DNA of 18,718 nt from JBAXLO01 sp037134755 (GTDB lineage: Bacteria; Bacteroidota; Bacteroidia; Bacteroidales; JACABE01), in assembly GCA_037134755.1 (NCBI GenBank), contig JBAXLO010000074.1:1-18718 (forward strand), written 5' to 3'. Each line of letters opens with the position of its first letter. Positions within the stretch are counted from its first letter, which is position 1. The translations under genes were made by a program, and so were the position numbers. The notes under the pieces are model-generated. The model was not told the origin of the DNA. It worked only from the letters and a program-made list of their open reading frames with translations, and ran no database searches. Of this stretch, positions 6,550-14,116 are shown piece by piece.

Positions 6550-6565
6550 TTCGTAGAAATACGAA
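6550..6565. promoter_or_regulatory. Candidate ArsR operator
   Basis: TTCGTA and TACGAA form a perfect inverted repeat with a 4-nt spacer, set in a wider imperfect symmetry from 6541 to 6573. It lies directly downstream of the -7 box (6567-6574), over the expected start of transcription and about 26 nt before the arsR ATG, a typical autorepression layout. Confidence 0.7.
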
Positions 6566-6566
6566 G

Positions 6567-6595
6567 CAAAAGTAATAATAATTTTATTAATACAA
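6567..6595 (-). promoter_or_regulatory. Arsenic operon promoter
   Basis: On the minus strand TTG (6595-6593), an 18-nt spacer and TACTTTTG (6574-6567) fit the Bacteroidetes -33/-7 consensus. Transcription should begin near 6562, within the palindrome, about 40 nt before arsR. Confidence 0.75.
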
Positions 6596-6886
6596 GATGT
6601 TTTTAAAGAAAATTTACATAAAATTAATTAGAATAGTTTTATTCTCTCTTTAATTTAGCTAATTTTTAAAAGCGTTTATGATATGGTTTCATCAAATCTG
6701 AATGTAGTTATATAGAACTATCAAATAAGCACAGATTTTGGTAAATATAATATTCTTTTCATTTTAATAATAAAGATCATTAGGATGGTTATGATCTTTG
6801 TTTTCATGTGTATACTTTTAATTACTTCTATATTTATTAAAATATTAACTCTGAATAGTATTAAGACAACTGACTTTGTCTTCATT
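6596..6886. other. AT-rich intergenic region without genes
   Basis: Between the arsenic promoter and the heptad array beyond the glycosidase stop codon I see no convincing coding region or RNA gene. The only structured element is the inverted repeat at 6772-6799. The 3' UTR of the minus-strand glycosidase gene and sequence upstream of the ars promoter meet here. Confidence 0.6.
6772..6799. repeat. Inverted repeat, possible 3' hairpin
   Basis: AAAGATCAT (6772-6780) and ATGATCTTT (6791-6799) form a perfect 9-bp stem with a 10-nt loop, about 115 nt downstream of the glycosidase stop. The following minus-strand bases are AU-rich without a clean U-run, so it is only a weak terminator candidate. 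Confidence 0.4.
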
Positions 6887-6914
6887 CATAATTCATAATT
6901 TATAATTCTTAATT
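6887..6914. repeat. Degenerate heptad array overlapping a stop codon
   Basis: Four 7-mers, CATAATT, CATAATT, TATAATT and CTTAATT, run directly into the stop codon of the glycosidase gene (6913-6915). Unit length, copy number and position relative to the stop match the array at 70-97. Confidence 0.75.
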
Positions 6915-9603
6915 ATTTTATGATTATTTCATCAGAGAACATCATTGATTCGTTACCTGCTGATGAATGCCATTCAGGAAGTTTGCCAAAATAAACAGCA
7001 ACTACTTTAAGATATCTTGTTTGTAAACCTTTCAACTCCGTTTCAATAGTACATTTGGAAGCTTTTGTTTCTTTATGATTATAAGTATGATTTATCGTCT
7101 TATATAAAGTATAAAAATTACCATCTTCGGAAGTTAAAATATCAATACGTTTAGGAAGATACACCCAACTTTGAGTGTTCTGATAAAAGCCCATTGCAAA
7201 ACTATTTAGCTTCTCAACCTTACCAAAATCAAGTTCTACATTTATATCCTGTCCCGAAAAACCTTGCCACCTTCCATTGCAAATATCTGTAGAATTACCT
7301 GTTCGTCCATCAACAAGAGCCATCTTGCCACCACCATAATAACTAGGATGATAAGTACTGGGGATACTATTAAGCCGTCTTAACTTCCCAACTGCTTTAT
7401 GCATCATAAAACTGTCGCATACAACATCTGACATCTTATCTCCTTCTATAATTCGGGCTTTTATTATAACATCTTTATTAAAATAAAAAGGAGAATCATA
7501 CTTTTGTGAATGAATAGTAGGTTCAGAGCCATCAAATGTATAATACACAGGTAAATTCTCGAACACCGAACGAAGCACAACCTTCTTGCCTTTAGCATCT
7601 AAAGTATCAGAAACAGTTAGTAAACATTTGCTTCGTAAATCTTTCATATCTTGCAAAAGATCATCAAAGCGTTTCATGTTTTTATCAAGCCACCAATTAC
7701 GATTCTCTTGATTCCAAAGCACAACATACTCTTTCTTAAGCTCATTTACATTAGAAATTAACTTAATTAATTCCTCTTGCAGTCTTTTTTCAGTCATAGT
7801 TGTATCATGATTTAAATACTCATTAAGATTTGTCTTAAAAAGATTTTTCATCACTGTAAGCCTAACTTCTTTCATTGCAAAGTTCAGAAAATCTATACAA
7901 TTTTGATTGCAACTTGCTAATGGAGAAGCATCTTTAAGTAGCTTATCCAGACTGTCAAGCCTACTTATTAGCTCTATATTATATATATGAGATTCTGATT
8001 GTATTTCTTCTTTGTAATCAGTGAATATTGGAGAAAAGAAACTTCCATTACCTTCAACATTTCTGACTTTTGACTGATGAAATTCAGAGAAAGAAGTAAT
8101 AATTTCCGAAATAGATTTATCCCTTTTTATACCAAAAAATAAAGCATCAAAACAATTATTAAATACTTGCAACTTATGCTCTCTTTCAGCAATAGAACTA
8201 TCTTGATTATATTTATAATTAGGAGCTTTCCAACAAAGTTCAGCACCCCAAACTAATCCATACCAATTATTATTAAAGAGATTACTGCCATCATCATCCC
8301 AAACAGTATTGAGCACACCGCTAGCACCATGTTTTACACCATCTCTAATATAATTAAAGATATTAATTGTGGCTACTTTCTCATTGGGAAAAGCCTGCGA
8401 CCAGCAACTTACACCGGGAGCTACCCAGAAATTAAGTCCCGAACTAGCCAAGGGTTTTATTGCATAATCAAAGCTTGGGGCATCATGATAACCCCACGAA
8501 ATAATCGTCATATCTTTAGGTAGATTCTTCACAATTTCTGGATGACTGGCAACAATATCACCCCACATAAGTATCCTTTTACCGTATGGTTTCAACAACT
8601 TATCAACTCTATTAATATGATAAGAATAAATACCCCCGATGCCCAGACTATCCATCATAGCCTTTGATTTGCCCTCGCCTAAACCATCTGTTTCATCACA
8701 ATTTATATTAAAATACCTACCTTTATATGCCGAAGCCACCTCCGAATACACATCTCCAAGGAACTTATAACTAGCTTCCAAGGCAGGAGATATGATATGA
8801 TGGTTCTCAGCTAGATATTCATAACCCGGCTTACTTAAAATCTTCTCCATGTGCCCGAAAGATTGGAAGTTACCTATCAATTCAACATGATATTGTTTAG
8901 CAAACTCGGTTAACTCTGCAATTTCCTCAGCAGTAATACCATCATCAGGTGCTAAGGTTGGGTGTTTCTTTAATTTAAAAACATGTTCAGTGTATAAAGT
9001 AAAGTAATTTAACTTATAAGAAGACATTTTTACAATTTGTTTCTTCAAAAAGTCAAGAGTAGGTATCGGACCTCTGCTTATGTCATCCTGCCAAGCCCTT
9101 ACAGCAATATCAGGTTTATCATAAATAGTCAAAGCTTCTATTTTATTATTAAAACTATTGGCAGAAACAAGCTGTTTAAAAGTCTGAACACCATAAAACA
9201 AACCTGCATCTGTTAATGCATATATCTTAATACTCTTTTTGGTAATATCAATAATATAACCTTCCTCACCAGGCTCATATTTCTTATTAAGATCATCAGA
9301 TTTAAGTTTTGATTTAAAATCTTTAAGAGAGGAAGCTTTAACCAGTTCAACATAATTTGATTTAGCTTTATCCTTACTCAGAATGCTTGTATGAAACTCA
9401 TTTTGAATTGAATTTACAACTTCAGCAATCAAAAAACTATCCTGATAATTTGTCTTTAAACAAGTCTCTGTTGAAAATAAGAAGGAATCAATCTTCACCT
9501 CAACTATCTGAGGCAATGGTATTAGCTTAAGTTTTACCTGAGAATAAGATGTATATACAGTAAAAAATAAAATAAAACAAAAAAGGCTTATTATTTTTTT
9601 CAT
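6913..9603 (-). CDS. Secreted GH20-type beta-N-acetylhexosaminidase, multidomain
   Basis: The 896-residue protein has a signal peptide (about 1-21), an N-terminal GH20b-like domain (about 25-160), and a catalytic TIM barrel from about 165. The barrel contains YFNINCDETDG, where Asp303-Glu304 is the expected substrate-assisted catalytic pair. Further barrel motifs are RILMWGDIV (343-351) and SGVLNTVWDDDGS (428-440). A helical region follows (about 480-680). Next is a chitobiase C-terminal-like domain with YYTFDGSEPTIHSQKY (about 690-745), then a discoidin/F5-8C-like carbohydrate-binding domain with LDFGKVEKLNSFAMGF (about 760-895). It should remove terminal GlcNAc or GalNAc from glycans in the periplasm or outside the cell. 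It is monocistronic by appearance and not related to the arsenic genes. The substrate cannot be set from sequence alone. Confidence 0.88.
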   Translation of the reverse strand: MKKIISLFCFILFFTVYTSYSQVKLKLIPLPQIVEVKIDSFLFSTETCLKTNYQDSFLIAEVVNSIQNEFHTSILSKDKAKSNYVELVKASSLKDFKSKLKSDDLNKKYEPGEEGYIIDITKKSIKIYALTDAGLFYGVQTFKQLVSANSFNNKIEALTIYDKPDIAVRAWQDDISRGPIPTLDFLKKQIVKMSSYKLNYFTLYTEHVFKLKKHPTLAPDDGITAEEIAELTEFAKQYHVELIGNFQSFGHMEKILSKPGYEYLAENHHIISPALEASYKFLGDVYSEVASAYKGRYFNINCDETDGLGEGKSKAMMDSLGIGGIYSYHINRVDKLLKPYGKRILMWGDIVASHPEIVKNLPKDMTIISWGYHDAPSFDYAIKPLASSGLNFWVAPGVSCWSQAFPNEKVATINIFNYIRDGVKHGASGVLNTVWDDDGSNLFNNNWYGLVWGAELCWKAPNYKYNQDSSIAEREHKLQVFNNCFDALFFGIKRDKSISEIITSFSEFHQSKVRNVEGNGSFFSPIFTDYKEEIQSESHIYNIELISRLDSLDKLLKDASPLASCNQNCIDFLNFAMKEVRLTVMKNLFKTNLNEYLNHDTTMTEKRLQEELIKLISNVNELKKEYVVLWNQENRNWWLDKNMKRFDDLLQDMKDLRSKCLLTVSDTLDAKGKKVVLRSVFENLPVYYTFDGSEPTIHSQKYDSPFYFNKDVIIKARIIEGDKMSDVVCDSFMMHKAVGKLRRLNSIPSTYHPSYYGGGKMALVDGRTGNSTDICNGRWQGFSGQDINVELDFGKVEKLNSFAMGFYQNTQSWVYLPKRIDILTSEDGNFYTLYKTINHTYNHKETKASKCTIETELKGLQTRYLKVVAVYFGKLPEWHSSAGNESMMFSDEIIIK

Positions 9604-9623
9604 TAATTAGTATTATTATCTGA

Positions 9624-9631
9624 CAAAAGTA
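9624..9631 (-). promoter_or_regulatory. -7 box of the glycosidase gene
   Basis: TACTTTTG on the minus strand lies 20 nt before the ATG at 9603. The nearest upstream TTG is 24 nt away, slightly long for the Bacteroidetes consensus, so only the -7 box is called. Confidence 0.5.
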
Positions 9632-9668
9632 AATAAAATTGTATATATAGGTTAACAATTTTATAATG

Positions 9669-10391
9669 TTAAACAATTACAATATTCTCTTCTTTTATCA
9701 ATTCCTCCCCTCTGTATTTCAAGAATATCTGAGCAACAGTAAGCGTATCCTTCTGACAATAAATAACTATTCTGTTAAGATCTTTTTCTTCCCAATACAC
9801 TTTATATACCTGACTGCCATCAATGTCATCTTTAGGTGTAGGAATATTAAAAACAGCAGCTAACAATGCTAAGGAAGTATAATTTTTATAATCCCCAAAC
9901 TTCCAAAGCTCCATTGTATCAAGATGATTGATCTCCCATGGTTTCTTTCCTGCAAAATCAAGTATTGCAGGCAACTTCAATCCATTAATAAGCATTCTCC
10001 TAGCAATAAAAGGATAATCGAATTCCTTACCATTATGTGCACAAAGTGTGTGTGTTGTAGTATTAAAATGATGATTTAATAATACAGCAAACTCCGATAA
10101 TAACTTTGTCTCATTATCACCATAAAAAGATTTAATCCTAAACTTACCATCCCTGAAAAAGCCAGTAGATATACAAATAATCTTACCAAATTCAGCAAAA
10201 ATACCTGCACGCCTGTATATTTGCGAAGGCGTAGTGTCTGCATCTACTGTCTTATCAATACGAATCAATGTTTCAGCCTTCTTGTTCCAAAGCTTTTTTA
10301 AAGGTTCTTCCACTTCATCGTAAGATGCATAAATCGGAACCGTTTCTATATCTAAAAATAATATTTTAGATAAACTTATATTTTCCAACAT
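9669..10391 (-). CDS. Predicted 3'-5' exonuclease, PolB/DnaQ-like DEDDy
   Basis: The 240-residue protein has an RNase H-like exonuclease fold. Exo I is FLDIETVP with Asp14 and Glu16, Exo II is HNGKEFDYPFIARR with Asp125, and Exo III is YCQKDTLTVA with Tyr211 and Asp215. This is the full DEDDy metal-binding set. The arrangement and length fit the stand-alone PolB-like 3'-5' exonuclease group common in Bacteroidetes, with no polymerase domain attached. Its role is probably DNA repair or nucleic acid processing; the natural substrate is not evident. It is transcribed divergently from the lipoprotein gene and lies 65 nt before the glycosidase, which has its own -7 box. No convincing promoter was found for this gene. 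Confidence 0.85.
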   Translation of the reverse strand: MLENISLSKILFLDIETVPIYASYDEVEEPLKKLWNKKAETLIRIDKTVDADTTPSQIYRRAGIFAEFGKIICISTGFFRDGKFRIKSFYGDNETKLLSEFAVLLNHHFNTTTHTLCAHNGKEFDYPFIARRMLINGLKLPAILDFAGKKPWEINHLDTMELWKFGDYKNYTSLALLAAVFNIPTPKDDIDGSQVYKVYWEEKDLNRIVIYCQKDTLTVAQIFLKYRGEELIKEENIVIV

Positions 10392-10479
10392 AATAATGTT
10401 TTTTAAACGTTATAATATTTGTATCAAAATAGTTTATAAAAGTACTAATAATTATTCTCATTTTAATGATATTTTAATT

Positions 10480-10487
10480 TAATTTTG
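10480..10487 (+). promoter_or_regulatory. -7 box adjoining the lipoprotein start
   Basis: TAATTTTG ends only 4 nt before the GTG start at 10492, so the transcript would be leaderless or nearly so. An in-frame TAA at 10480-10482 rules out an upstream start. No clear TTG lies at the -33 distance. Confidence 0.5.
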
Positions 10488-10491
10488 CACA

Positions 10492-11793
10492 GTGAATTTA
10501 CGCAACAATCTATTTCTGATTTCTCTTACTATTATTATTATAGTAATATCTTCGTGCAAAAAGGATGGAGACACGCTTCCGCCTGTCGTAACTATTGATA
10601 ATCCATACGAATACAAAACTTATAATATGTACGATACAATTTATATAAGTGGTAATGTGAAAGATGATAACTTTGTTCAATCAGTTAAAATAAGTATTGT
10701 TAACTCTAATTTTGAACCGGTTTTAAATGATGAATTTCATTCAATTTATACCAAAACATACAACTTTAATACATCCATTGCTATCAATGATATTCATTTA
10801 AATTCAGGTCTTTACTATGTATTAGTTACTGCCTCTGATGGCACTAACTCTAAGAATCTTTATAGGGCAATAACTATTAATGGAATACCTTTAGTATTTA
10901 AAAAAGTGATAGCTATTACGAACGTAAATAGCAATAGCTACAATGTTTATGGTATAAATGACACCCTACAATCCACATTTATGTTTAATTACACCGGTGA
11001 TTATATTTCTTCAGCCATTAATAATAATTATCAGCAAATTTATATTTGCGGAAGTGTTAACAGCGATATGAATGCTTATGATTTAGGTAGCAATAGCATA
11101 CAATGGAGTTTAACTCACGAAAACAATGCTCCTTTTCCTAGTTTTAATAATGTTTATTTTAATAATGATGTAATATATGTATCTTATTATAATAATAAAA
11201 TAATAGGATACAACAGGCTGGAAGGCATAAACATGACTGCACATACAACTACCGGATATACTCCCGGAAAAACATATATCTTTAACAACTATTTATTAGC
11301 TCAGGAAAAGAATACATCAGGAACAGAATATCTGCTATCAGTTTATTACACAACAGGTTTCCTTAAAGTTAGCAATTTAATTTCAGTTATAATAAAAGGG
11401 ATGGAAACAAAGGATGATACGCATGTTTATCTATTTGGAAATACCGCTGCCAACAAAGCAGTTATGACTATTTATGATATAGATCAAAATGGCTATTATC
11501 CACCACATGCTATGCCGGATGCCTCTCTGAATGATTACGTTAAAATTGATGCAAATGATTATTTATTATCCATTGGCAGCGATGTTTATTGGTATCAACA
11601 AAGCACGAATAGTTTAACAACAATTCTTACTAATGTAAATGCAAAACATATATGTTATGAAAGTCTGTCAGGCAATTTTGTGATAGCCTCAGGTAATCAA
11701 CTAAGTATTTATAATTACCCATCCGGGATTTATGTGGGAGGAACTACTTTACCATATACAATTAATGATATTTTATTACAATATAATAGATAA
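10492..11793 (+). CDS. Surface or outer-membrane lipoprotein, propeller-like
   Basis: The 433-residue product starts at GTG and has a lipoprotein signal peptide ending in VISSC (Cys22), followed by KKDGD. Residues about 30-130 look like an immunoglobulin-type beta domain of the kind seen in Bacteroidetes surface proteins (PPVVTIDNP and YISGNVKDD). The remainder consists of repeating beta-strand stretches such as QQIYICGSV, DVIYVSYYNNKIIGYNR and THVYLFGNT, suggestive of a beta-propeller. No enzyme motif is visible. GTG is the only plausible start, as an in-frame stop lies 10 nt upstream and no ATG occurs before the lipobox. It is followed after 6 nt by the mnmD gene, so the two are probably cotranscribed. 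Function unknown. Confidence 0.8.
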   Translation: MNLRNNLFLISLTIIIIVISSCKKDGDTLPPVVTIDNPYEYKTYNMYDTIYISGNVKDDNFVQSVKISIVNSNFEPVLNDEFHSIYTKTYNFNTSIAINDIHLNSGLYYVLVTASDGTNSKNLYRAITINGIPLVFKKVIAITNVNSNSYNVYGINDTLQSTFMFNYTGDYISSAINNNYQQIYICGSVNSDMNAYDLGSNSIQWSLTHENNAPFPSFNNVYFNNDVIYVSYYNNKIIGYNRLEGINMTAHTTTGYTPGKTYIFNNYLLAQEKNTSGTEYLLSVYYTTGFLKVSNLISVIIKGMETKDDTHVYLFGNTAANKAVMTIYDIDQNGYYPPHAMPDASLNDYVKIDANDYLLSIGSDVYWYQQSTNSLTTILTNVNAKHICYESLSGNFVIASGNQLSIYNYPSGIYVGGTTLPYTINDILLQYNR

Positions 11794-11799
11794 AAACAC

Positions 11800-12501
11800 A
11801 TGGCAATCAAAATCATCACAACCGAAGATGGCTCACATACACTATTTAATGAAGAATTAAACGAGCATTATCATTCAACTCATGGAGCAATTAACGAATC
11901 AAAACATATATTTATAGATGCAGGTTATAAGGCATTGAAGCCAAAACAAGCTTACAATGTACTGGAAATAGGGTATGGAACTGGTTTAAACGCATTGCTT
12001 ACGCTGAAGGAAGTAATTAATACTTGTGTCAAAATAAACTATGTTGCAATAGAAGCATTTCCTGTTGCTAATTCCGTTTATTCAAAGCTGAATTATGTTG
12101 ATTTAATTGGTGATAAATCTTTAGAAAAGCATTTTAATGAATTGAATACATCTTCTTGGAATTATCCTCAATATATAAATGATAATTTTATATTAAATAA
12201 AATTGATGCTAAGCTTGAAGATATTTCTTTAACCGAAACTAGTTTCGATTTAGTTTACTTTGATGCATTTTCACCTGAAGTTCAGCCTGAATTATGGGAA
12301 ACATCCATATTCGAAAAGATTTACAATGCTATGAAATTCGACGGAATACTAGTCACTTATTGTGCTAAAGGGGAAGTTAAGCGTACACTAAAAGGAGTAG
12401 GCTTTGAAGTTGAAAACCTCCCCGGACCAACAGGAAAACGGGAAATAACAAGATGCAGAAAAGTGTTATTGGCAGAAGATTGCAAACATTGCAAGCAATA
12501 A
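11800..12501 (+). CDS. mnmD: tRNA 5-aminomethyl-2-thiouridine methyltransferase, stand-alone MnmD
   Basis: This 233-residue SAM-dependent enzyme corresponds to the methyltransferase domain of MnmC, which completes mnm5s2U34 in tRNAs for Lys, Glu and Gln. Its motifs are DGSHTL (10-15), YHSTHGA (24-30), LEIGYGTGLN (55-64), YFDAFSPEVQPELW (153-166), YCAKG (187-191) and GPTGKRE (209-215). The FAD-dependent oxidase half of E. coli MnmC is absent, as in known stand-alone versions that act on the aminomethyl form made directly by MnmE-MnmG. The protein ends in DCKHCKQ, a CxxC of unknown meaning. A tRNA-Lys(UUU), a likely substrate, lies 1.5 kb away, probably by chance. The gene follows the lipoprotein by 6 nt and converges with the next gene. 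Confidence 0.9.
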   Translation: MAIKIITTEDGSHTLFNEELNEHYHSTHGAINESKHIFIDAGYKALKPKQAYNVLEIGYGTGLNALLTLKEVINTCVKINYVAIEAFPVANSVYSKLNYVDLIGDKSLEKHFNELNTSSWNYPQYINDNFILNKIDAKLEDISLTETSFDLVYFDAFSPEVQPELWETSIFEKIYNAMKFDGILVTYCAKGEVKRTLKGVGFEVENLPGPTGKREITRCRKVLLAEDCKHCKQ

Positions 12502-12507
12502 ATCCTA

Positions 12508-12939
12508 TTAAATTGTATAGTTAAGATTCCCCCAACTTACAACAGATAGCTTATTGTTCTCGAAGTAAAAATCAATCATAAGTTCTTCGTAGGTTATTCT
12601 TTTTTCGCCCCAAACCTCTGTTTCTTTTTCATAATCAGTAAATCCATTATCACTCATCAGTTGAATGATTTTCTCTTCGCTTAAAAGGAAGATCTTTTCG
12701 CCAAATAATGTAGCATCTTTATTACTAACTTCTATACAACTTAAACTTGGTTTATTTGAATCCTCGAAGAATAAAGTAATCCCTTTATCCCAATAATTAA
12801 GCACTAAAGTGCTTTCATCATCCATATCAAGATTCTCAACATCCTGAGGCTCTCCTATTAGAGCTGTTACCTTTTCGATAGTGTCCCCGAAGTTGATTTC
12901 ATTTAAACCGGTTTTCAGATTGATCTCTAAATTTTCCAT
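12508..12939 (-). CDS. Uncharacterised 143-residue protein
   Basis: I do not recognise a named domain. The protein is acidic and soluble, with no signal peptide or membrane segment. It shows alternating beta strands: LNEINFGDTIEKVTALIGEP near the start, NYWDKGITLFFED in the middle, and ELMIDFYFENNKLSVVSWG near the end. The pattern (a short motif, a predicted helix, paired strands and a final VSWG) resembles small conserved hypothetical proteins, some of which act as immunity-like or cell-maintenance factors; that is only an impression. It lies 20 nt after the dehydrogenase gene and is probably cotranscribed with it. Its stop codon is 6 nt from that of the convergent mnmD, leaving no room for a separate terminator. 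Confidence 0.75.
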   Translation of the reverse strand: MENLEINLKTGLNEINFGDTIEKVTALIGEPQDVENLDMDDESTLVLNYWDKGITLFFEDSNKPSLSCIEVSNKDATLFGEKIFLLSEEKIIQLMSDNGFTDYEKETEVWGEKRITYEELMIDFYFENNKLSVVSWGNLNYTI

Positions 12940-12959
12940 TGTTATATAATTTATTTGTT

Positions 12960-13766
12960 TTATTTAAATGGCGAATCAGGTTCTTTAGCCATATGATTAT
13001 ATACTAACTTATCAACAAGTTTAGGGAAGAATTTATTTAATAACACTGTCATCTTTCCCTGACTTGTCATAATAACGCTATTCTTTCTTTTTATTATTGC
13101 ATTTACTATTTTTTTAGAAACTTCTTCAGCTGACATTAACTTAGATTCATCCAATGGAGTCTCACCCTGTTGTGAACCATCTTTTGATAAGGCAACTTTC
13201 CTTATATTTGACGCAGTAAAGCCCGGGCAAGCTATTAATACATGTAAGCCTTTCTTAATATTTTCGATTCTTAGGACCTCCAGAAAGCCCTGCATTGCAA
13301 ATTTAGATGCAGAATAACCTGTTCTACCGGGCAATCCTTTATAGCCTGCAATAGAAGATACTCCAACTACACTACCTTTGCTTTTTAATATATGAGGCAA
13401 AGCATATTTAGTACAATAAACAGTTCCCCAGAAATTAACATCCATAACTTTCTTAATAACATCAATAGACACCTCATCAAATAAAGCTCTCATCGAAATG
13501 CCTGCATTATTAATAAGAACATCTATTTTACCATACTTATTAATGGTAGCTTCAATCAGCCTTTTACAATCTTCTTCATTTGTAACATCTGTTTCAATTG
13601 CTAGAATATATTCATGATTTATAGTAACATTAGATATTATCTCATCTAACATTGCTTTATTTCTTGAAGCCATCACAACCTTAGCATTCATCGACATTAA
13701 TTCCATTACTAAAGCCTTTCCTATTCCTGAAGAAGCTCCTGTTACTATTACTACTTTGTTTTTCAT
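12960..13766 (-). CDS. Short-chain dehydrogenase/reductase
   Basis: This 268-residue classical SDR carries a Rossmann fold with TGASSGIG (9-16) for NAD(P), NNAG (86-89), the catalytic Ser138 in VSSIAG, and YSASK (Tyr151, Lys155). ASRN after the second strand (33-36) suggests NADP(H) preference. The C-terminal part is longer than the minimal family and resembles membrane-associated SDRs acting on lipids or retinol-like substrates, but the substrate cannot be deduced. I chose the ATG at 13766, which gives MKNKVVIVTGASSG. The ATG at 13796 would add ten residues and lie almost on the predicted transcription start. A promoter-like sequence lies at 13805-13835, and the 143-residue gene follows in the same unit. 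Confidence 0.92.
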   Translation of the reverse strand: MKNKVVIVTGASSGIGKALVMELMSMNAKVVMASRNKAMLDEIISNVTINHEYILAIETDVTNEEDCKRLIEATINKYGKIDVLINNAGISMRALFDEVSIDVIKKVMDVNFWGTVYCTKYALPHILKSKGSVVGVSSIAGYKGLPGRTGYSASKFAMQGFLEVLRIENIKKGLHVLIACPGFTASNIRKVALSKDGSQQGETPLDESKLMSAEEVSKKIVNAIIKRKNSVIMTSQGKMTVLLNKFFPKLVDKLVYNHMAKEPDSPFK

Positions 13767-13804
13767 TAGTTTATTATTAGAAAATACAGCATTCAAATAT
13801 TTTA

Positions 13805-13835
13805 TAAAAGTACTACTTTATTATTTAAAAGTCAA
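13805..13835 (-). promoter_or_regulatory. Promoter of the dehydrogenase unit
   Basis: On the minus strand TTG (13835-13833), a 20-nt spacer and TACTTTTA (13812-13805) match the Bacteroidetes promoter with one mismatch in the -7 box. Transcription from near 13800 would give a leader of about 30 nt before the ATG at 13766. Confidence 0.5.
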
Positions 13836-13948
13836 GAAAAAAGATAAGCACAATAAAAATAAAATTATTTATATAGTTTTATTACTTGGAAATTCAGGCA
13901 TATAAATACTATTAATAGTTGTAAAGTAAAAATAATGTAAAATATATT

Positions 13949-13978
13949 TTGTCAGTTTAAAAATAAAGGGTACTTTTG
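13949..13978 (+). promoter_or_regulatory. Promoter of tRNA-Lys
   Basis: TTG (13949-13951, within TTTTG), a 19-nt spacer and TACTTTTG (13971-13978) give a full Bacteroidetes promoter about 20 nt before the tRNA. Confidence 0.75.
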
Positions 13979-13997
13979 CACTCTCAAAATCGAGGAT

Positions 13998-14070
13998 GAT
14001 TATGTAGCTCAGCTGGTAGAGCACATCCCTTTTAAGGATGGGGTCCTGGGTTCGAATCCCAGCATGATCA
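13998..14070 (+). tRNA. tRNA-Lys(UUU)
   Basis: A complete 73-nt cloverleaf is present. The acceptor stem is GATTATG/CATGATC with one G-U pair, and the D stem is GCTC/GAGC. The anticodon stem CATCC/GGATG has loop CTTTTAA (anticodon TTT at 14031-14033). The T arm is CTGGG-TTCGAAT-CCCAG and the discriminator is A14070. The CCA end is not encoded (CAAC follows). It is transcribed alone, between its own promoter and a strong terminator. Confidence 0.97.
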
Positions 14071-14076
14071 CAACTT

Positions 14077-14112
14077 AAAAACCCGATTATTAACATTAAT
14101 AATCGGGTTTTT
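14077..14112. terminator. Bidirectional terminator, tRNA-Lys and permease
   Basis: AAAAACCCGATTATTA (14077-14092) and its exact complement (14097-14112) form a 16-bp stem with the 4-nt loop ACAT. The flanking T-run on the plus strand and A-run on the left let it stop both the tRNA transcript and the convergent permease transcript, whose stop codon is 4 nt away. Confidence 0.92.
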
Positions 14113-14116
14113 CTTT

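Noticed and set aside
10392..10440. Promoter for the exonuclease gene
   Set aside because: CTATTTTG and TACTTTTA occur, but none matches TAnnTTTG with a TTG at proper spacing, so no call is made.
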